A stretch of DNA of 64,000 nucleotides from the NCBI GenBank assembly GCA_024685315.1, contig JAIKVW010000054.1, forward strand, positions 82,171 to 146,170, written 5' to 3'. Position numbers and translations under genes: made by a program. The stretch comes from Lachnospiraceae bacterium (GTDB lineage Bacteria; Bacillota; Clostridia; Lachnospirales; Lachnospiraceae). The notes under the pieces are model-generated. The model was not told the origin of the DNA. It searched no databases and saw only the letters and a program-made list of their open reading frames with translations. Of this stretch, positions 26,563-35,127 are shown in pieces (position 1 is the first letter of the stretch; each line of letters starts with the position of its first letter).

Positions 26563-27560
26563 CGCACTGTCATCTTCTTGAAGGGCTTAACGTCCTTCAC
26601 GGCTTCCTTCGGAGTGATCACCGCGTCGCCGTTATCAAGATCGATCAGGATATATTTCCAGTTGCCCATGCCCAGCTCATGCATATAAGAAAGCTGGCGG
26701 AACCCGTGGCGGCTCTGCATCCTCTCCCAGAGGTCGTGGTGCTGCTCCTCGGTCATCGCATGGATCAGGTCGACGCTCGCGCTGTCGATCGCGCAGATAT
26801 CGGTGGAAGAAAGGATCCCGACATTCGGGGTAACTACCGGCATGGCCCCGACGCCTTCGCAGTCGCAGGAGACCGACATATTGCGCATCACGTTGACGTA
26901 GGTCACGTTCCTGCCGAAGAAGTCGATCGTAGCCTTGGTGGACTCCGTGATCTTCTCCATCAGCTCCTCTTCCACAACGCCCCAGTCGTTGCCGTCCTTC
27001 GCGTGGATCATGCCCTTGCCGATCCGGCCGTCCGCGCAGCCGATCCCAATATTCTTATTCGAGCCGCCGAAACCGCCCATGGTATGCCCTTTGAAGTGCG
27101 TCAGGGTAAATAAGGAGTCATAATTTGTCATGTGCGAGCCGTGGGTCATGTGGTCGAACCACTTGCCGCCTTCGACCGGGAGGTCCACAGTGCCTTCCTC
27201 ATCCATGATGTCGACTTCGCAGAATTCCGTCCAGCCGTTGACCTTCAGCGTCTCGCGGTGCTGCTCAGTGGTGTAGCGGTCCCCGTCATAAAATGTATTC
27301 GTCTCGACTATAGTGGCCCCTTTCAGGGTCTCTTCATTCTCCAGGACCTTTCTGATCCAGGCGGGAGGAACGATATTCGGACCTTTGGGCTCCCCGGTAT
27401 GAAGCTTTACAGCGACCTTTCCGGTGATATTGCCGCAGACTTTCTCATAGGCTTTCATGATGCCTTCCGGAGAAAGCTCGCGAGTGAAGTAAACTATCGA
27501 TTCGTTGCCGGTCCTCTCTTCAAAAGGAACGTAGATGCTTCCGTCTGTAGATCCTGCCAT
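26559..27560 (-). CDS. DUF362 domain protein
   Basis: 333 aa. Family recognised from KVAVKLHTGEPKGPNIVPPAWIRKV near the N-terminus, VETNTFYDGDRYTTEQH, and FKGHTMGGFGGSNKNIGIGCADGRIGKGMIHAKDG in the middle. It lacks the C-terminal ferredoxin motifs found in some family members and the last 30 residues are hydrophilic. It converges with the polyferredoxin gene, the two stop codons overlapping by 4 bp. GGAGG lies about 10 nt before the ATG. The biochemical role of the family is not established; a link to Fe-S or redox chemistry is inferred from recurring neighbours. Confidence 0.85.
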   Translation of the reverse strand: MAGSTDGSIYVPFEERTGNESIVYFTRELSPEGIMKAYEKVCGNITGKVAVKLHTGEPKGPNIVPPAWIRKVLENEETLKGATIVETNTFYDGDRYTTEQHRETLKVNGWTEFCEVDIMDEEGTVDLPVEGGKWFDHMTHGSHMTNYDSLFTLTHFKGHTMGGFGGSNKNIGIGCADGRIGKGMIHAKDGNDWGVVEEELMEKITESTKATIDFFGRNVTYVNVMRNMSVSCDCEGVGAMPVVTPNVGILSSTDICAIDSASVDLIHAMTEEQHHDLWERMQSRHGFRQLSYMHELGMGNWKYILIDLDNGDAVITPKEAVKDVKPFKKMTVR

Positions 27561-27617
27561 GTTCCGGTCCTCCTGTAGGTAATCTTTATTTCTCTTATAT
27601 TATATATTATACAATAA

Positions 27618-27644
27618 AAATTCCGGGGCTTCATAGAGGAATTT
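27618..27644 (-). terminator. Possible weak terminator of the MATE operon
   Basis: On the minus strand AAATTCC and GGAATTT form a 7-bp stem around a 13-nt loop, followed by TTATTG, directly after the MATE stop. Short stem and imperfect T run. Confidence 0.4.
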
Positions 27645-27649
27645 GCCTC

Positions 27650-28999
27650 CTAAGCGTACCCGTACCTCTTCCGGTTCCTGACAAGGCACCACCCCGTCAG
27701 CACGACTGCGCAGAGCTCCGCCATAACGATCGACAGCCAGATCCCCGTGATCTCCAGGAACTGCGGCAGTATCAGTACGAACAGGATCTGCAGCACCAGC
27801 ACCCTCATGAACGAGATCAGCGCCGAGATCTTGCCGTTATTCAGCGCGGTAAAGAATGACGAGCCAAAGAGATTTATCCCGGTGAACAGATAGCTGATCG
27901 AATAGATCCTTATCGCGGTCGTCGTCATTTCCAGAAGATCCGGGTTCGCGCTCGCAAAGATCATCGCGAGCAGCCTTGCCGACAATATAGACAGCGCGGT
28001 CACAATAAGGGAAGATACCGCTATCAGCTTCACGCTCCTCTTAAACACATTTTTCAGCTCGTCCGTATTGCCCGCCCCGTGGTCGAAGCCCACGACCGGC
28101 GCGACTCCCATAGAATACCCGAAGAAATACCCTATAAATATAAAGTTCGTGTACATGATGATCCCGTAAGCCGCGACGCCGCTCTCCCCCGCGAACTTCA
28201 TGAGCTGGAAGTTGTAAAGCATGTTGACTATGGACATCGACACGTTCGAGAGGAACTCCGAAGAGCCGTTCGTGGCCGACTTTATAAGGGCTTTCCCGTA
28301 CCATCTCGCCCTTCCCAGCCGGAGGAGCGAAGTATTCGGCATCAGGAAATAAATCAGAGGTATGACCCCTCCGATGACCGTCCCGGTGACCGTCGCCCAG
28401 GCAGCCCCCGCGAGCCCGAACCTCAGCACGCCGACCAGCAGCCAGTCGAGGAACATATTTGTCACGCCTGCCAGAACGGTCACGTAGAGCCCGAGCTTCG
28501 GCTTCTCCGCGGTAATAAAAAAGCTCTGAAAAACATACTGCAGCGAGAAAGGGATCGCCCCGACAAAACATATCCTCGCATACTGCACACAATACGGGAG
28601 CATCGCCTCGTCCGCGCCTAAAAGCTTTGAGGCCGGCTCCGCAAACACGATCCCGATGACCATGAACAGCGCGCCGAGGCCCGTGACAAAGTATAGTATC
28701 AGCGAAAAGATCTCATTGGCCTTTTTCCGGTCGCCCGCCCCCAGGGTAAACGCAACCAGAGCGCTTCCCCCGGTCCCGAACATGGTGCCCACGGCGGTAA
28801 ATAGCATGATGTAGGGCATGATCAGGTTCAGCGCCGCAAAAGGCGTTTCTCCGACATAATTCGACACAAAGATCCCGTCCACCACTCCGTAAATGGACGT
28901 AAAGATCATCATGGCAATGGACGGAAGTGTAAACCTTAAAAGTCTTCCGTATGTAAAATGATCAGAAAGTCTGATCTCTTCCTTAGCGTTCCTGCTCAT
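27650..28999 (-). CDS. MATE-family multidrug exporter
   Basis: 449 aa with about 12 predicted membrane helices in two similar halves, including the N-half start DHFTYGRLLRFTLPSIAMMIFTSIYGVVDGIFVSNYVG, typical of NorM/DinF-like cation-coupled exporters. Its start codon overlaps the MarR stop by one base (TAATG), so the two are coupled and the exporter is probably induced when MarR releases its operator. The drug or metabolite exported cannot be read from sequence. Confidence 0.93.
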   Translation of the reverse strand: MSRNAKEEIRLSDHFTYGRLLRFTLPSIAMMIFTSIYGVVDGIFVSNYVGETPFAALNLIMPYIMLFTAVGTMFGTGGSALVAFTLGAGDRKKANEIFSLILYFVTGLGALFMVIGIVFAEPASKLLGADEAMLPYCVQYARICFVGAIPFSLQYVFQSFFITAEKPKLGLYVTVLAGVTNMFLDWLLVGVLRFGLAGAAWATVTGTVIGGVIPLIYFLMPNTSLLRLGRARWYGKALIKSATNGSSEFLSNVSMSIVNMLYNFQLMKFAGESGVAAYGIIMYTNFIFIGYFFGYSMGVAPVVGFDHGAGNTDELKNVFKRSVKLIAVSSLIVTALSILSARLLAMIFASANPDLLEMTTTAIRIYSISYLFTGINLFGSSFFTALNNGKISALISFMRVLVLQILFVLILPQFLEITGIWLSIVMAELCAVVLTGWCLVRNRKRYGYA

Positions 29000-29424
29000 T
29001 ACAGCTTCTTAACCTCTGCCGCGAACCGCTCCATAAATATGCGGTTCAGCTCAATCATCTTCCTGATATCTTCCACGGGAAAGCTCTCATATATCGCGTT
29101 CTCTATCTCAATTATCCTTCCAGCAGTCTTCATCGCGCGCCTGCTGCCCTCCGGGGTGAGCTCCGCTCTCGTGCTCCTGCCGTCAATAGCATTGATCCTG
29201 AGGCAACCGTCCTTCTCCATCCTTTTTACAGCGGAGTTCACGGTCGATCTGCTGATGCCGGTCTCTTTATAAAGGTCCCGCTGCGGACACGCTCCGCCCC
29301 GCTCAAGAAGGGAATAATAAATATACAGCTCCGCATCGGATATCCCCAAGCTTTTCGCGGCGCGATGATACAGGACATCCGTCCCCTCCATCAGCGAGTT
29401 CAGTTCTCTAAATTTAATCTCCAT
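28999..29424 (-). CDS. MarR-family repressor
   Basis: 141 aa. Winged-helix core: SDAELYIYYSLLERGGACPQRDLYKETGISRSTVNSAVKRMEKDGCLRINAIDGRSTRAELTPEG, with the wing at DGRSTRAEL. The start at 29424 has AGGTGA 6 nt upstream; a longer reading to 29496 would begin inside the promoter. It is followed directly by the MATE exporter. A 14-bp inverted repeat wraps the -10 element of its promoter, which indicates autorepression. Confidence 0.92.
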   Translation of the reverse strand: MEIKFRELNSLMEGTDVLYHRAAKSLGISDAELYIYYSLLERGGACPQRDLYKETGISRSTVNSAVKRMEKDGCLRINAIDGRSTRAELTPEGSRRAMKTAGRIIEIENAIYESFPVEDIRKMIELNRIFMERFAAEVKKL

Positions 29425-29446
29425 GTATTCACCTGAAAAGAAAAAC

Positions 29447-29496
29447 GTCCGAAAGCGTACGATTGATATAATAGTACGGTTTCGGACATATGTCAA
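29447..29496 (-). promoter_or_regulatory. MarR/MATE promoter with 14-bp inverted-repeat operator
   Basis: TTGACA (29491-29496), 17-bp spacer, TATTAT (29468-29473) on the minus strand. The arms GTCCGAAAGCGTAC (29447-29460) and GTACGGTTTCGGAC (29474-29487), complementary at 13 of 14 positions, lie either side of the -10 with a 13-bp centre. A repressor bound here would block polymerase; MarR is the natural candidate. Confidence 0.82.
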
Positions 29497-29525
29497 CGGT
29501 GAGAGGATCTCTATGCAGTGCGAAA

Positions 29526-30527
29526 TTACAGCTCCATATCCAGAGCATATGCATAGGAAATGATCTGCCCTGTCGTTGTGGCTTTGTACCCTTTTTCCTG
29601 GTGTGAATAATCTGATATCTCTGCCGATCCGAAGTCCTTGAACTTCTCATATACACGCTCAAGTACTTCGATCTCTTCATCTGAAAGAACGCCCCCGGGC
29701 ACGTCGCATTCCGGAATGACCTGATGATTCTCAAAGGCTCCGTCATAGAAGACTTCAATGTGAGCGATATGATCTGCTGCCATCCGGCCCATAATCATGT
29801 CAAAATTATCCGGCACCGGCCCGTATGGAAGATGCGCATACTTTAAACCAGAGATAGATATCCCATTCTCCTTATAGAAAACAAAATCCGAATAGCTCAG
29901 CAGTTTCATGAGTTTTGTCTTTAACAGTCCGCTGCCCTTATTTGCAAAAAACAGAACCATCGCGCAAAGCTTCTCATAATCAAAGCCCTTATATCCATTC
30001 TCCTCTGATGGAGTATTCGAGAAGAACCTCCCAAAGAACCGTTTCGCAGCCTGATAATCCGCATTCTGCTCAAGCTTTTCAACGGTGGCCAGGAGCCTGG
30101 CTCTCTGCCTTTCATTAAAACTGACCTCGTTTTCAGTGAGATAAGTTCTCATATTCTCAGGCTCACGCAGGAAAAGAAGCAGACTGTTATGCGCCTTGTC
30201 CTGAATTGAACCGTTTTCATAACGGCAAATGGTTTTATCTCCCCAGTTCAGCAGCTTAGCCATACCTCTCTGGCTAAGGCCATACTGCTCCCGGATCTCC
30301 TTAATCTCTTCCGGAAGCAAGAGTTTATGCCTTCTCCGATACTCGGTGTATGCCCTAACCAAAGTCGCATTATCAAGTTCCTCGCAGAAAAACTCTTCTC
30401 CGCAATCCGCACAGACCAGAACCTGTGCATCTACTTCAACTGATTCGCCGCAAACAGCATATGATTCCTTTTTCGTAATGACTTTCGTCTCAACTTCTCT
30501 TCCGCAGTCTTCGCAAAACCTTATCAT
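29526..30527 (-). CDS. MqsA-like antitoxin with C-terminal Panacea (DUF4065) domain
   Basis: 333 aa. Residues 1-50 form an MqsA-type zinc domain (CEDCGRE then CADCGEEFF, two CxxC pairs). A helix-turn-helix follows (LPEEIKEIREQYGLSQRGMAKLLNWGDKTICRYENG, about 70-110). The C-terminal half (about 185-330) is a Panacea/SocA-like domain (LCAMVLFFANKGSGLLKTKLMKLLSYSDFV, YGPVPDNFD). This merges an MqsA antitoxin and its DNA-binding part with a chaperone-like antitoxin domain that elsewhere neutralises many toxin folds. It follows the MqsR-like toxin by 17 nt in one operon with the toxin first, as in mqsRA. Confidence 0.85.
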   Translation of the reverse strand: MIRFCEDCGREVETKVITKKESYAVCGESVEVDAQVLVCADCGEEFFCEELDNATLVRAYTEYRRRHKLLLPEEIKEIREQYGLSQRGMAKLLNWGDKTICRYENGSIQDKAHNSLLLFLREPENMRTYLTENEVSFNERQRARLLATVEKLEQNADYQAAKRFFGRFFSNTPSEENGYKGFDYEKLCAMVLFFANKGSGLLKTKLMKLLSYSDFVFYKENGISISGLKYAHLPYGPVPDNFDMIMGRMAADHIAHIEVFYDGAFENHQVIPECDVPGGVLSDEEIEVLERVYEKFKDFGSAEISDYSHQEKGYKATTTGQIISYAYALDMEL

Positions 30528-30544
30528 CGACGCAACTCCCTTTC

Positions 30545-30889
30545 CTAAGCGAAATCATCCTCGTGAAAAGCGAGACATTTTAGAATATCTTCTCCATTTT
30601 CCTTCACGATCTTTATCTTTACGTAAAACTGAATACCATCAATGTCTTTCTTGAACTCCCATATGTCTCCCGGACGATTTGGATCTAAATCCTGCTTAGG
30701 GCCTTTATAATAATCACCAACAACAAGTCCTAAAATTTCATTTTTGGCATCTGTGATAGTAAGGCCGTGCTGCGCCAATGCCTGCATATTCTTCCTTCTT
30801 GGGACAAGATCATATTCCCCTGTTGAAACCAATCTTTTGACCTTTATAAGATATGATGCTATGTCCGATTTGCTGGCTTGATTACCCAC
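30545..30889 (-). CDS. MqsR-family toxin (predicted mRNA interferase)
   Basis: 114 aa. The pattern IASYLIKVKRLVSTGEYDLVPRRKNMQALAQHGLTITDAKNEILGLVVGDYYKG followed by DIWEFKKDIDGIQFYVKIKIV follows E. coli MqsR (VKKLVNAGQ..., IIGLSESDFYKS, VYLKITV). MqsR cuts mRNA at GCU as a RelE-fold RNase. The start is GTG 30889 with GGAGG 7 nt upstream. The product is first in the operon, before its antitoxin. The specific catalytic residues were not aligned, so activity is inferred. Confidence 0.8.
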   Translation of the reverse strand: MGNQASKSDIASYLIKVKRLVSTGEYDLVPRRKNMQALAQHGLTITDAKNEILGLVVGDYYKGPKQDLDPNRPGDIWEFKKDIDGIQFYVKIKIVKENGEDILKCLAFHEDDFA

Positions 30890-30912
30890 TAAGATACCTC
30901 CGTGTAATTAGT

Positions 30913-30940
30913 ATTATACTCCGAAGGTTTTATATGTCAA
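30913..30940 (-). promoter_or_regulatory. Promoter of the MqsR/MqsA-like operon
   Basis: TTGACA (30935-30940), 16-bp spacer, TATAAT (30913-30918) on the minus strand. The spacer contains AACCT, one half of the MqsA site known from E. coli, but no matching second half. A 7-bp palindrome (arms GCGGTCA and TGACCGC, 30948-30963), A/T-flanked like a terminator, lies just upstream, between this promoter and the divergent ATPase promoter. Confidence 0.75.
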
Positions 30941-31038
30941 CAAAAACGCGGTCATGTGACCGCATTTTTCTATTGGATCCTTTACCTGAAGAAAGCTGCT
31001 GCTGAATACTCATTTAATTGCCAACCAGATACTGCGCA

Positions 31039-31091
31039 GTTATAAAAGGTTATAAAAATAAGTTGTAAAAGGTTATAAAAAGTTATATAAT
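31039..31091 (+). promoter_or_regulatory. Promoter region with five GTTATAAAA iterons
   Basis: GTTATAAAA or a one-base variant occurs at 31039, 31049, 31062, 31072 and 31082, spaced 10, 13, 10 and 10 bp. The array contains the best promoter for the ATPase gene: TTGTAA (31063-31068), 17 bp, TATAAT (31086-31091). The near-helical spacing suggests cooperative binding of a regulator along one face of the DNA. Confidence 0.65.
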
Positions 31092-31128
31092 GGCATTGTG
31101 TCTTCCAAGTAATTAAAGGAGAGCATCA

Positions 31129-32160
31129 ATGCAGAATCCATTTTCCTTATCCTTCGGGAAAGAGCCAATAAGCGTGATTGACAGGAATCTTCAAAATGAA
31201 GATATTATAAGCAGCTTTACAGCAGAGCAGGCATCTTATCAGGTATGCCTGATAACGGGCGTAAGAGGATCTGGCAAGACGGTTGCTATGACAATGATCG
31301 CAAATGATCTGAAAAAAGATAAAAACTGGATCGTAGTTGACTTAAATCCCGAAAGAGATCTTTTAAACCAACTTGCAGCGGAACTTAGCAACAGGAAAGA
31401 ATTATTACAAATATTCAGGGACGCTAAAATCAATTTATCCTTCCTCGGCTTTGGATTGGAAATAGATGGTGTTCCGCCAATCACGGATACGGTTGTCGCG
31501 CTGCGGAGAATGTTAAGCCGTCTCACAGATTTGAATAAGAGGATACTGATAACTATAGATGAGGTTACATCCAACGAAAACGTCCGAGTCTTTATCAGTC
31601 AATTTCAAATATTTATGCGGGAAAATCTAAACGTTTTTCTGATAATGACCGGTCTATACGATAATATTAAAAATCTGAAAGACGAAAAAACGTTGACCTT
31701 TTTATACCGCGCTCCATCGATAGAGCTGCAGCCTCTGAGCCTGGTATTAATTGCCCAGAATTATAAAGAGGCATTTGATCTGTCCGACGCCGAAGCTTTG
31801 TCTATGGCTAAAGTCACCAAAGGATATCCGTTTGCCTATCAGGTATTAGGGTATCTCTGCTGGACTGAAAAGCGTCCCTGGACAGAAGTGCTTCCCCGCT
31901 ATGACGGGCTGCTTGAGGATTACGCATATAGTAAAATATGGAGCGAAAGATCTAATAAAGATAAGTCCGTTCTAATAGCCGTTGCAACCCTTCAGGAAAC
32001 CAAGGTCGAAAACATACGTAAAGAAGTTAATATGACATCGAACCAATTCTCAGTATATAGAAACAGGCTTATAAAAAGCGGTATTATCCATTCGCAGTCT
32101 TATGGATATTTAGAATTCACATTGCCTAGATTTAAAGAATTTATTTTGAGAACAATATAG
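31129..32160 (+). CDS. AAA ATPase with C-terminal winged-helix-like region
   Basis: 343 aa. Walker A GVRGSGKT at residues 44-51, Walker B RILITIDEV near 140-148, a sensor-like MTGLY near 173, and a C-terminal winged-helix-like part (about 275-340). The layout matches archaeal-type or AAA_16/AAA_22 single-gene ATPases, sometimes found near defence or mobile genes. AAAGGAG precedes the ATG by about 9 nt. It is divergent from the toxin-antitoxin operon and followed by a strong terminator, so it is a single-gene unit. I do not recognise a specific function. Confidence 0.75.
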   Translation: MQNPFSLSFGKEPISVIDRNLQNEDIISSFTAEQASYQVCLITGVRGSGKTVAMTMIANDLKKDKNWIVVDLNPERDLLNQLAAELSNRKELLQIFRDAKINLSFLGFGLEIDGVPPITDTVVALRRMLSRLTDLNKRILITIDEVTSNENVRVFISQFQIFMRENLNVFLIMTGLYDNIKNLKDEKTLTFLYRAPSIELQPLSLVLIAQNYKEAFDLSDAEALSMAKVTKGYPFAYQVLGYLCWTEKRPWTEVLPRYDGLLEDYAYSKIWSERSNKDKSVLIAVATLQETKVENIRKEVNMTSNQFSVYRNRLIKSGIIHSQSYGYLEFTLPRFKEFILRTI

Positions 32161-32176
32161 CTTAGGCATCTAACAG

Positions 32177-32215
32177 AAGAGCGTGTGAAAAATCGAAAGT
32201 ATTTCACACGCTCTT
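32177..32215. terminator. Bidirectional terminator
   Basis: 14-bp perfect stem (AAGAGCGTGTGAAA, 32177-32190, with its complement at 32202-32215) between the convergent ATPase and sigma-54 regulator genes. Flanking T runs are short. Confidence 0.7.
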
Positions 32216-32228
32216 AGCATTCTTTCTG

Positions 32229-33638
32229 TCAGTACTTCTTCTTTATCCCAAGCGCATCCATCTTTTTGTACAAGCCGGAACGGCTTACATCCAGCGCTTC
32301 TGCGGATTTATCGACATTTCCTCCGGTCTCAGAAAGGCTCTTCAGGATCAGCTCCCTCTGAAATGCTTCGGTCTCCGCTTTAAGCGTGCCGTCGGAGCGC
32401 ACCCTTAAGCTTCTGCTGTTTTCTTCAGAGCGATATGCACGGCTGGTATCATTATCGAGCCCAAGCTTGTCATAGACCTGCCGCTCTGTTATCACATCGT
32501 TCTTCGTAATTACATACAGCCGCTCGACCACGTTCCTGAGCTCCCGCACGTTCCCCGGCCAGGAGTAGCTCCCGAAGGCCTCGATAGCGGTCTGCGAGAA
32601 CTGCTTATTCGTAGAATACTTCCGGTTCAGATTATTCATGAAATTAAGGACGAGACCTTCGATATCTTCCTTGCGCTCGCGAAGCGGCGGCACGTTGATC
32701 GGTATTACGCTGAGGCGGTAATACAGGTCTTCCCTGAAGGTGCCCTGTACGATCATGTGCCGGAGATCCCTGTTTGTTGCCGCGATAATGCGCACGTCAA
32801 CCTTGATATTTTCGGAGCCGCCGACCTTGCGGATCTCGCCGGACTCAAGCACCCGGAGCAGTTTTGACTGCATCGCGAGGTCCAGCTCGCCGATCTCATC
32901 GAGGAACAGCGTCCCTCCATCCGCCAGCTGGAACAGTCCGATCTTGCCCTCTCTTGCCGCCCCGGTAAACGCGCCCTTCTCATATCCGAAGAGCTCCGAT
33001 TCCATGAGCTCCTTCGGTATAGCCGCGCAGTTCACCGCCATGAACATCTTATCTTTCCTGAGGCTGTGCCGGTGAATATAGCTGGCAAAGACGTCCTTGC
33101 CGGAACCGGTCTCGCCGTACAGCATTACGGCGCTGTCGTGTTCTGCTGCCAGGGTTGCCATTTCGATGCACTTCTGCGTCGAAGGGCTGGACACGATTAT
33201 GTTCGTGTCGGAATTCTGCTCCATGACAAGCTTATTCAGCGTCTGAGTAATAATAGTGTTTTTCTTCTCAAGAGACTGGATCCTCTCAGACAAGACGTTC
33301 TTTTTCTGGCCGTAGACGACGACATATTCAAGCTCTCCGCCCTCGCCGAACACCGGCTCCCCCATTACGATGTTTTCTTTGCCGTCAAAATAATGGACAT
33401 TCTGAGCCATTGGAAGCTTTGAATCGAGCACGCCGATGGAGACCGCCCCGCTGGTCATGCCCTTTTTCTCCAGCTCATAAATATCCATTTTCAGCAGCTG
33501 CTTTACAGGGCAGCCCAAAGCAATGGCCGCGGCTTCGTTCACATATACGATCCGGCCTTTGGCATCCGTAACGAAAACCGTCCCGGATACATGTTCAAGA
33601 ATAAGTTCGTAGAGTTTTACCTTATCTGAATGAGACAT
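32229..33638 (-). CDS. Sigma-54-dependent transcriptional activator (PAS, AAA+, Fis HTH)
   Basis: 469 aa. N-terminal PAS sensor (LEHVSGTVFVTDAKGRIVYVNEAA, residues about 13-110), then the AAA+ domain with Walker A GETGSGKD, the GAFTGA loop that contacts sigma-54, Walker B FLDEIGEL, and a C-terminal Fis-type helix-turn-helix (NVDKSAEALDVSRSGLYKK). Start 33638 has AAAGGA 6 nt upstream; a GTG 9 codons earlier is less likely. The adjacent GntP/lyase/SDR operon carries a GG-N10-GC promoter at 36.85 kb, so this protein most likely activates it on sensing a small molecule through PAS. Confidence 0.93.
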   Translation of the reverse strand: MSHSDKVKLYELILEHVSGTVFVTDAKGRIVYVNEAAAIALGCPVKQLLKMDIYELEKKGMTSGAVSIGVLDSKLPMAQNVHYFDGKENIVMGEPVFGEGGELEYVVVYGQKKNVLSERIQSLEKKNTIITQTLNKLVMEQNSDTNIIVSSPSTQKCIEMATLAAEHDSAVMLYGETGSGKDVFASYIHRHSLRKDKMFMAVNCAAIPKELMESELFGYEKGAFTGAAREGKIGLFQLADGGTLFLDEIGELDLAMQSKLLRVLESGEIRKVGGSENIKVDVRIIAATNRDLRHMIVQGTFREDLYYRLSVIPINVPPLRERKEDIEGLVLNFMNNLNRKYSTNKQFSQTAIEAFGSYSWPGNVRELRNVVERLYVITKNDVITERQVYDKLGLDNDTSRAYRSEENSRSLRVRSDGTLKAETEAFQRELILKSLSETGGNVDKSAEALDVSRSGLYKKMDALGIKKKY

Positions 33639-33728
33639 GCTTTTTCCTTTAAAACCTTCCTGCACTACAAGGTACTACAGCAACTTTATTATACTATAAT
33701 TCCCGCCGTTTCTGCCTGCACAAATGAA

Positions 33729-33758
33729 CAGGAGCGGACCCGGATGAGCCCGCCCCTG
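33729..33758 (-). terminator. Probable terminator of the permease operon
   Basis: Arms CAGGAGCGG (33729-33737) and CCGCCCCTG (33750-33758) pair with one G-U; a weak T-containing tail follows on the minus strand. Confidence 0.5.
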
Positions 33759-33786
33759 CCATATTTGGGAGATTGAGTTATGAGCG

Positions 33787-35079
33787 TTAGCAGATTCCTG
33801 CAGTCGCCAGCAGGATACCGATTACGCAAACTATAAGTGTTAATACAACCGTGGTGATGAAGATCTGCTTGTATGAATCCTTGTGGGTCATCCCTGAGAG
33901 CGTCAGCAGAACGACAACTGCTCCGTTATGCGGCAGCGAGTCGAGGCCTGTTGCAGCCATACAGCCAATCCTGTGGAGGACCTCCGGAGAAATTCCCATC
34001 TCGATGAACTTCGGGGCCAGGTTGTTCAGCGCGATAGCGAGTCCGCCGGTACCTGAACCTGCAGCACCTGCAAGCACCGTAGTAGTCAGTGAGTAGGAAA
34101 TCAGTGGAGATGCGTTCATATTGACCATCGCGTCAGACAGGATCGCGTAGCCTGCGGAAGCGGATACGACCGAGCCGTAACCAACGATAGCGCCGGTGGT
34201 GATTGCCGCGCCGGTACCGCTCTGAACTGCTGCAAGGATAGCCGGCATCGGATTTCCGATATTCTTAAAGAACAGCGCGTAGCATACAGCGCATGCGATC
34301 AGCAGAGCAACGTGCGCATTCAGTTTGAAAGCAACGAGGAGGACGATAACGACGATCATCGGAACTACTGCGAGGAAAGGATTCACGCCTTCGCCGGCAG
34401 TCTCTGCTTTTGCAAGGACTTCGAGAGTAGCATCGTCAGCTTCGAAATGCTCTTCTTTCTTCCTGGCCTTCGCACCTTCCCTGTAGATGTAGAGCGCGGT
34501 GAGAACAATACCGATTGCGCCGCAGATGATGCCAAGCACAGGAGCTGCGGATACGGTAGTGCTGAGGTACGGGATAGGTACCATGTTGATGGTCTGAGGA
34601 GTTCCGGGCAGGCATGTAGCCGCGAATGTGAAGCAGCCTGCAGCGATAACGCCGGGGATAAGCCTTCTCGGAAGGTCAGCCCTCTTAAAAACTGCGAGAG
34701 CTATCGGATACATCGTGAACGCGATTACCAACGCGGAAATACCGCCGTAGCACAGGAGCATACCTGCGAAAAGCACACCCAGGATCGCGAATCTCTGTCC
34801 GAACAACCTTGCCAGCGACTTCGCGATCGAAGCTGCCGCACCGGACTCTTCCATGAATTTACCGAAGAGCGCGGATACTACGAACAGCAAGAAGAAGTTT
34901 TTAACATAGCCCGAAAGGCCGGTGGCGAAGGTAACCGTGAATGCCTCAAGTATATTCTGGCCGCTGAGAAGCGCAAGGATACCAGCTGCAATAATAGATA
35001 CAACTATGATATTCCATTTTCTGAATGCCAGAAAGATTACAAGAGCAAGTGTTAAGAATACAAATATAACCTGAATCAT
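33787..35079 (-). CDS. GntP-family carboxylate/gluconate permease
   Basis: 430 aa, hydrophobic almost throughout with about 12-13 helices. The segment LCYGGISALVIAFTMYPIALAVFKRADLPRRLIPGVIAAGCFTFAATCLPGTPQTIN and the C-terminal GLDSLPHNGAVVVLL motif are characteristic of GntP/citrate-type permeases. A polar loop near 210-235 is probably cytosolic. Last gene of the sigma-54 operon, after the lyase-family enzyme. It probably imports the hydroxy- or dicarboxylic acid that the two enzymes degrade; the substrate is unknown. Confidence 0.86.
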   Translation of the reverse strand: MIQVIFVFLTLALVIFLAFRKWNIIVVSIIAAGILALLSGQNILEAFTVTFATGLSGYVKNFFLLFVVSALFGKFMEESGAAASIAKSLARLFGQRFAILGVLFAGMLLCYGGISALVIAFTMYPIALAVFKRADLPRRLIPGVIAAGCFTFAATCLPGTPQTINMVPIPYLSTTVSAAPVLGIICGAIGIVLTALYIYREGAKARKKEEHFEADDATLEVLAKAETAGEGVNPFLAVVPMIVVIVLLVAFKLNAHVALLIACAVCYALFFKNIGNPMPAILAAVQSGTGAAITTGAIVGYGSVVSASAGYAILSDAMVNMNASPLISYSLTTTVLAGAAGSGTGGLAIALNNLAPKFIEMGISPEVLHRIGCMAATGLDSLPHNGAVVVLLTLSGMTHKDSYKQIFITTVVLTLIVCVIGILLATAGIC

Positions 35080-35127
35080 TTTGCTCCTCCCTCTAAATAT
35101 TCATTGGTATTAAGTTAAGCCGGATAG

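Noticed and set aside
30913..30963. A full MqsA-type operator (AACCT-N3-AGGTT)
   Set aside because: Only the AACCT half is present; the nearby GCGGTCA/TGACCGC palindrome is of another type, so no operator claim is made.
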